A stretch of DNA of 64,000 bases. Origin: Ophiura sarsii. Taxonomy: Eukaryota > Echinodermata > Ophiuroidea > Amphilepidida > Ophiuridae. Location: NCBI GenBank assembly GCA_035610835.1, contig CM069457.1:21198658-21262657 (forward strand). Reading direction: 5' to 3'. The position numbers and the translations under genes were made by a program. Positions 58,451-64,000 of this stretch are shown here, in pieces; the first letter of the stretch is position 1, and the number at the start of each line of letters is the position of its first letter. Below the pieces are notes generated by a model that was given only the letters and a program-made list of their open reading frames with translations, had not been told where the DNA came from and searched no databases.

Positions 58451-60165
58451 TTAAGTTCGTATTGAGAACACACTATTTGAGAAATTGAATAATAAAATGA
58501 GGACACACCCCTTGAGAAATGGTATAATCCTAATTAGTATTTATCTAGGCTAAGTGGTCACGTGGTCTTCTGTGTGTTCTGCATGTGCTTGTGTATTTTT
58601 AACTCCAAAGTGTGTTAATGAACCTATAGCCTCTTTTCAAGCGAACGTGATCGCCGATTCGTGATGTAAACAAACTAAATAATTATGGTATTCCCTTTTT
58701 TAAGTGTAGCACAATTAATATATTTTAAGCACCAGAGCAGAGGTAGGCGACGCGATTTTTTTTAAACTCAACCATAGCCTATAGCGGAGCTGTAGGATTT
58801 CTATACCAAAAACACATGGCATCTCACCCCTCATTCACAATGGCCAACCCTTGTATTGAATTCCCGTTACTGATTCAGCTCCATTATTCATTAATTAGCG
58901 AATGCTTCAAGGAAGTTGATACAGCGCGCGTGAACCATCGCCCACACGAAACACGTGCGAATCAGTATTAACACATTGCGTACTATATTACAATTGCTAG
59001 GTCAGGATCGCGCTCGCGAGTGGACGGCATAAAAATATTATTTTAACAATACTAAATAGTATTTTAATCTGCATTTGTGAGCACATTTAATGAACAAACA
59101 AATATAGTGATGACAGCAAGATAGAGTAATATTATGGACAAATAGTATTTAAAAAATCAGAATTTAGAGGCCCATTATGAATGCAATCTCAGTCATTGTA
59201 CACTTACACAAAAAATAGCATACGAATGGTTAATAAAAAAAAAATTAAGTTTTTGGGAAAGGGCGGCCGGCCGCCACATGAGTTAATGAATTGCTGTTGT
59301 GATGATGGAAAATGAGACTTATTTGTGCAAAATCAATTTTTAAACAGTTGAAACTTTACTAGTTATTTCCTTACAATACTGTCTTCTCAATTGGCTTAAT
59401 AAATAGTTTCGTGGTTTGTTAATTTTGGATTTCTGAGAGTTTACCAAGGAGTTTACCCAGGGAGGTGTATTACTATTAGTATAACATCTCTCTGGTTTAC
59501 TCAAGGCTGCTACCAATTAACTATTATCTGCGTGTTATTATTGTTGTACTGTAGTATTAATCTCGACTGAACAGCAACCGTCTTTACTGCTTCGAAGATA
59601 TGTTTGTTTATCCATCGGATCAAATAAGTCCATGGTTTATCCACCGTCTATGGTTTATCCAATATTTACCAAGGCATACCACTTAAGCCGTCTCCTGCGG
59701 CTATCACACATGATCACTATAGCCTCGTGCTTGTATAATATCGTTCAATATCAGCACAGTCCAGAATATGACGTATTTCATAACAAAAATTCACATTGCG
59801 TATGTATCCAAATCGATTTTCGAAACATTTGTTTCTACACATCTAAGTAAATATGGTTCACAGTATTCTCGCGATTTTTGAGTGATAACCATACCTTAAC
59901 GAAAAAGTAGTTAGCTTTTTAAAATTACACACAAAAAACGGAATGCATAACAATGACAACAGTGCCCGCAGATACGAGGCTAGTGATGCCGTGCGTCACA
60001 AGAACCTCGATATACATCGCGGTTAACAATCGATTATTTTGCTAAATAAAAGCTTATAGGCCTAAGCCCTAAGGCTAGTAAAAAATAAAAATGTTTAGCA
60101 TCCACGTCTCATATTTTTTGTTCGCCTTAATTTACTGGGTTTTTTTTTTCTTTTTTCTTTTTCAG
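58451..60165. other. Gene-free stretch
   Basis: Nothing supportable; a GC palindrome ggcggccggccgcc lies near 59262. Confidence 0.4.
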
Positions 60166-60340
60166 TCATAAATTGTTGAGATATTTAACATTTCTGTTTA
60201 CAACTTGTTCAGATGTTTCAGGGTTTGGGATTTCTGTAACAGCTTTGTTCCTTGGTTTTATAAAGCATTTGAAATTAGTGTGGGTGACCGACTCATCAGA
60301 AATTAAAAAAATCAAAGATACCTTCTTCAAGGTTCGCTAA
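60166..60340 (+). CDS. Candidate terminal exon, unidentified
   Basis: A textbook acceptor (tttcttttttctttttcag) is followed by a frame open for 57 codons to TAA at 60338-60340, entering after one base. The peptide is hydrophobic at first (FGISVTALFLGFIKHLKLVW) then Lys-rich. No domain recognised and no partner exon found. Confidence 0.22.
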
Positions 60341-60570
60341 AGCCTTTATCGCTAAACAAGGGCGTGTTTTCTGTATTTCACACGAGGCAGCACAGAGCCC
60401 TAGAGCAGGTCTAAAATTACCGCGACATTATTTACATCCCTGCAGGCCAGTCATCGTAATGTAATACAAATGAACATGTCATTTTGGCGAAGGTCAGTCG
60501 ATATCATTTCCATCAATTGTGCCATGTATTTGGAGTAACTTAGCCCAAAAGCTTATGCCACCATACTATA

Positions 60571-60990
60571 CAGTGCAACAGAGCATAAATTACCAAAAGT
60601 GCATGTTATTGAAATTACGCTCTAATTCAAAACAAAAAAAAGTAACAGTATGTAAGACAAGGAGACAGTATTATATTATTAAATACAACTTGGTGATTCA
60701 ATGTCATAGAGAGAGAAAATGATTTGACCTTATTTGCATTAATTAGCATATTATAAAGAAATACATTAACAATTTGCTTTTTGTACTTCCAGCAAAAACT
60801 AAAAATCCAAAATCTGTCTTAATTAAGGCAAGCTTAATTAATGACCAAACTCGTTGAAATTATTAAGTAGTAATATGTATCCAAACCAGACTTGCAAGGT
60901 ATCAAATTAAAGTTAAAGATATGCTTAAGAAAATGGTCTGTGCAGATAATTAAAATAATATAACGTGTTTTGATCGTAAAATCCGTCCAA
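60571..60990. mobile_element. Inverted partial copy of the 31445-32527 element
   Basis: Starts TA|CAGTGCAACAGAGCATAA and follows the right half of that element in inverse. It lacks about 90 bp internally compared with the next copy, between gcaaaaacta and aaaatccaaaatc. Confidence 0.7.
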
Positions 60991-61022
60991 CTATTAACTA
61001 GGCTATAATGAGGTATAATATG

Positions 61023-61480
61023 TATTAAAAAATACAACTTGGTGATTCAATGTCATAGAGAGAGAAAATGGTTTGACCTTATTTGCATTAATTAGCATAT
61101 TATAAAGAAATACATTAACAATTTGCTTTTTGTACTTTCCAGCAAAAACTATACATGCTGTTAACACCAAATTCACATCATTGTCAACAATTCTGTCTGA
61201 GAAAAAGTTCACATTTATCTTTACTTTTTTTTAAAATCCAAAATCTGTCTTAATTAAGGCAAGCTTAATTAATGACCAAACTCGTTGAAATTATTAAGTA
61301 GTACTATGTATCCAAACCAGACTTGTAAGGTATCAAATTCAAGTTAAAGATATGCTTAAGACAATGGTCTGTGCAGATAATTAAAATAATATAACGTGTT
61401 TTGATCGTAAAATCCGTCCAACTATTAACTAGGCTTTAATGAGGTATAATATGAATTATTGACGCAGGTTTAAAGATACA
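61023..61480. mobile_element. Second inverted partial copy, tandem to the first
   Basis: Repeats the preceding copy from 'aatacaacttggtgattcaa' onward at an offset of about 350 bp, but retains the ~90 bp missing from the first copy. Confidence 0.7.
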
Positions 61481-62485
61481 ATTATAATGACAGGACGTCA
61501 ACAATTAATTAGATCGCCGGATTAGGCTAATGAAAGTGAATTGTTAGTTTCCCGTCACATTTTTTTGGGTCAGGGACGAGGCGACAATTTCATTATTCAT
61601 TATTCATTATTTTTGAAACATTCATTTTTTAAATAATATGTGCCCAAATATACGTGTAGCGTATAGAACCAAGAGTGTATAATTAATTGTGAATAGGGAT
61701 ATAAATATGTCCTTACTACAATAAATTAATTAATTCCAGACCATTTTGCATATAAAGTCTTGTTTATTTTAAAACTGTATTCCTCTTAATGCTTTTCAGA
61801 ACATTTTTCATAACACACACATACCCACCATGCACCACCCACCCCCGAGGAAAAAAACTCTTTCAAGATACACAATAACAAAGTGTTCATCTTAACAAAC
61901 TCAGAAGTTCAAATCATAATGATACGATTTACAAGAAATAAGGCCAACAAATTAGGTTGCCCTCATGTGACAGATCATATCATATCAAAATTAATAGAAT
62001 CCCTGATCATATTTACTAGTGTATTTTACTTCAACGATACGGTATATTTATATGCACGTTCTAAATGTATGCTGCATGGTGCATGATGGTTAGTGGCTCT
62101 GTTGCGATCACGATTCGGTAGAAATGGATTGATGGAAATCAGCGATCGCGGAGGCAATAATTAAATTTCTTTGTGGTATATATAGGCCTGCTGTACAAGT
62201 TGTATGGCTTCGAAAAGTGCCTCGAAATCGCTAAAAATAAAAAAGATTGTCATATGACGGGTTGGTTGGTATGTCGAGTATTCGATTAACATCGTATTTG
62301 TACTTATTTATTGATGAAATACGATATAATTGTAGTCAAACTTGGCTTGTTTTTTCTAAACAAACAAAGCTCAACAATTAATAGATCGCCGGATTAGCAC
62401 GGGGACGTCACTCGGCATTGGGCTATTCCAGATAAAATCCGCACCCCCCCCCCTATAGAGGAATAATATTTTGTTTCAAAAAACG
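61481..62485. other. Gene-free stretch
   Basis: A near-identical pair, caacaattaat(t)agatcgccggattag, occurs near 61499 and 62373 in direct orientation. Nothing coding seen. Confidence 0.4.
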
Positions 62486-63060
62486 TCTGGAATTCCAAGC
62501 GTTAATAGTATGGGAAAGGGGTATAGAGGAATAGTGATAATGAAAAGTTGTCTGAATTTCCAGGGCCTGACTATTGAAAAATGTCTGGAATTCCAAGCGT
62601 TAATAGTATGGGAAATGGGTATAGAGGAATAGTGATAATGAAAAGTTGTCTGAATTTCCAGGCCTTGACTATTGAAAAATGTTTGAAATTCCAAAAACAT
62701 CTGGAATTCCAAGCGTTAATAGTATGGAAAATGGGTATAGAGGAATAGCGATAATGAAAAATTGTCTGAATTTCCAGGGCCTTGACTATTGAAAAATGTT
62801 TGAAATTCCAAAAACGTCTGGAATTCCAAGCGTTAATAGTATGGGAAAGGGGTATAGAGGAATAGTGATAATGAAAAGTTGTCTGAATTTCCAGGGCCTG
62901 ACTATTGAAAAATGTCTGGAATTCCAAGCGTTAATAGTATGGGAAATGGGTATAGAGGAATAGTGATAATTAAAAGTTGTCTGGATTTCCAAGGCCTTGA
63001 CTATTGAAAAATGTTTGGAATTCCAAAAAATATGTTTGGAATATCAAAAAAGGTCAGGAA
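62486..63060. repeat. ~98/117-bp tandem array
   Basis: ctggaattccaagcgttaat starts at 62487, 62585, 62701, 62819 and 62916. Long units carry an extra ~19 bp (tttgaaattccaaaaacg). The spacing reads short-long-long-short. Overlapping minus ORFs are translations of this repeat. Confidence 0.9.
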
Positions 63061-63069
63061 TTCCAAAAG

Positions 63070-64000
63070 TTATGCTACCGATCCAAAACCGAACCATAGT
63101 TGGGAAATTCCTTTTTCATGGGCAGCGCCGTATTGACGCGTGGTGTCTTTGGCTGAATTAGTCAAACTTTCAGTCGGGTTTCACCCAAATCTATGCGTAG
63201 GTTTCAGATCTGTAGTTTATTTTTTCGCAATAGGCCCAAATTGTCGGTTTTACACAAAAATGGGGGGGGGGGGTAAAGTGATATGTTGCGGACAGTTTAT
63301 ACTTGACTCCTATATGTAAAAAGGAATTGACTCCTTTTGGTTGGTCCAGATTGCGCATTACGGTTCAAATTTTGCAATAAGTCCAAATTGTCGGGTTTTA
63401 CTAAGACCGGGGGGGGGGGGGGGGGTGGTATAGTGATCTGTTGCGGACATTTTATACTTGGCTGGAAACTCTCAGAGAGGATCAGCTGATCCGACGCAAT
63501 TTCCAAATTTATGCTACCGATCCAAAATCGAACCATAGTTGGGAAATTCCTTTTTTCATGGGCAGCGCCGTATTGACCCGTGGTTCAATTTCCAAATTTA
63601 TGCTTTAGATCTAATAATATCACGTATCCAGGTTTTATATTGGTTGATGTAGGTTCAATAGTGTTTTATACCCAATAGAAATGATTTGCCAACCGAACCA
63701 AAACCGAACCATAGTTGGGAAATTCCTTTTTCATAGGCAGCGCCGTTTTGACGCGGGTGTCTTTGGCTGAATCAGTCAAACTTTCAGTCGGGTTTCACCC
63801 AAATCTATGCGTAGGTTTCTGATCTGTAGTTTAATTTTTCGCAATAGGCCCAAATTGTTGGGTTTTACAAGACAGGGTGTAGTACAGTGATCTGTTGCGG
63901 ACATTTTATACTTGACTGGAAACTCTCAGATCAGAGGATCAGCCGACGTAATTTCCAAATTTATGCTACCGATCCAAAACCGAACCATAGTTGGGAAATT
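63070..64000. repeat. Large degenerate tandem repeat running off the window
   Basis: gatccaaaaccgaaccatag and variants start near 63079, 63519, 63698 (diverged flank) and 63973, followed by 'ttgggaaattccttttt' and 'gggcagcgccgt'. Full units also hold 'tcagtcgggtttcacccaaa' and a G-run (63263-63273; 63410-63426). The last copy is cut by the window edge. Confidence 0.8.

Noticed and set aside
62476..62992. Three overlapping minus ORFs with repeated peptides
   Set aside because: Translation of the 98/117-bp tandem array.

Overview
This is an animal nuclear sequence: AT-rich, intron-split coding exons with consensus GT/AG borders, and dense transposon and satellite DNA. No bacterial-style gene packing, rRNA or CRISPR is visible. 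The kind of protein encoded (SRCR exons and a somatomedin-B plus family-B 7TM exon) and an 8.6-kb element built like the sea urchin TU foldback transposons suggest an invertebrate deuterostome, most likely an echinoderm. That assignment is inference.

Genes. All convincing coding sequence is on the minus strand. Two SRCR exons (34608-34261 and 33863-33534, both phase 1-1), a partial SRCR-like exon (18103-17854) and one very long exon (14836-12399) carrying a somatomedin-B module, a Cys-rich ectodomain and 7TM helices 1-5 are collinear. The last two join in matching phase. I read them as parts of one receptor gene (SRCR / SMB / family-B GPCR), but the exon joining 33.5k to 18.1k and the exon finishing TM6-TM7 were not found. 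A second, weaker minus-strand gene of unknown identity may lie at 8.86-5.40 kb (three or four small phase-compatible exons). Two plus-strand exon candidates (35.3k, 60.2k) and one possible minus first exon (30.8k) are tentative.

Mobile DNA by region. 0.7-12.3 kb: many short TIR elements (MITEs), a 33-bp tandem array with trimeric higher-order structure, and a TA-flanked foldback element just downstream of the 7TM exon. 15.3-16.5 kb: a degenerate satellite carrying perfect DR1 nuclear-receptor motifs. 16.6-17.1 and 21.2-26.3 kb: nested foldback repeats. 19.1-20.3 kb: a TIR element with an 11-bp target duplication and an AGCGCT-rich core. 27.2-27.8 kb: four 144-bp repeats. 31.4-32.5 kb: a TA-flanked TIR element with rearranged relatives at 60.6-61.5 kb. 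34.6 kb: an 88-unit ATC microsatellite beside an SRCR splice acceptor. 40-46 kb: G/C homopolymers, TIR elements and a satellite split by a transposon.

The most striking object is at 45874-54480: an 8.6-kb element bounded by an 8-bp direct repeat (GTATAGAC) whose inverted ends consist of 8-9 copies of a 23-bp tandem repeat. Nested in it are a MITE, a 2.7-kb TIR element containing five nearly identical 335-bp satellite units, a tRNA-like sequence, and three non-autonomous Helitrons joined head to tail at exact CTAG|TC junctions. 54.6-57.3 kb is a ~347-bp satellite carrying about 14 ATGCAAAT octamers. The window ends in further tandem arrays (62.5-64 kb). No transposase-coding ORF was recognised for any of these elements.
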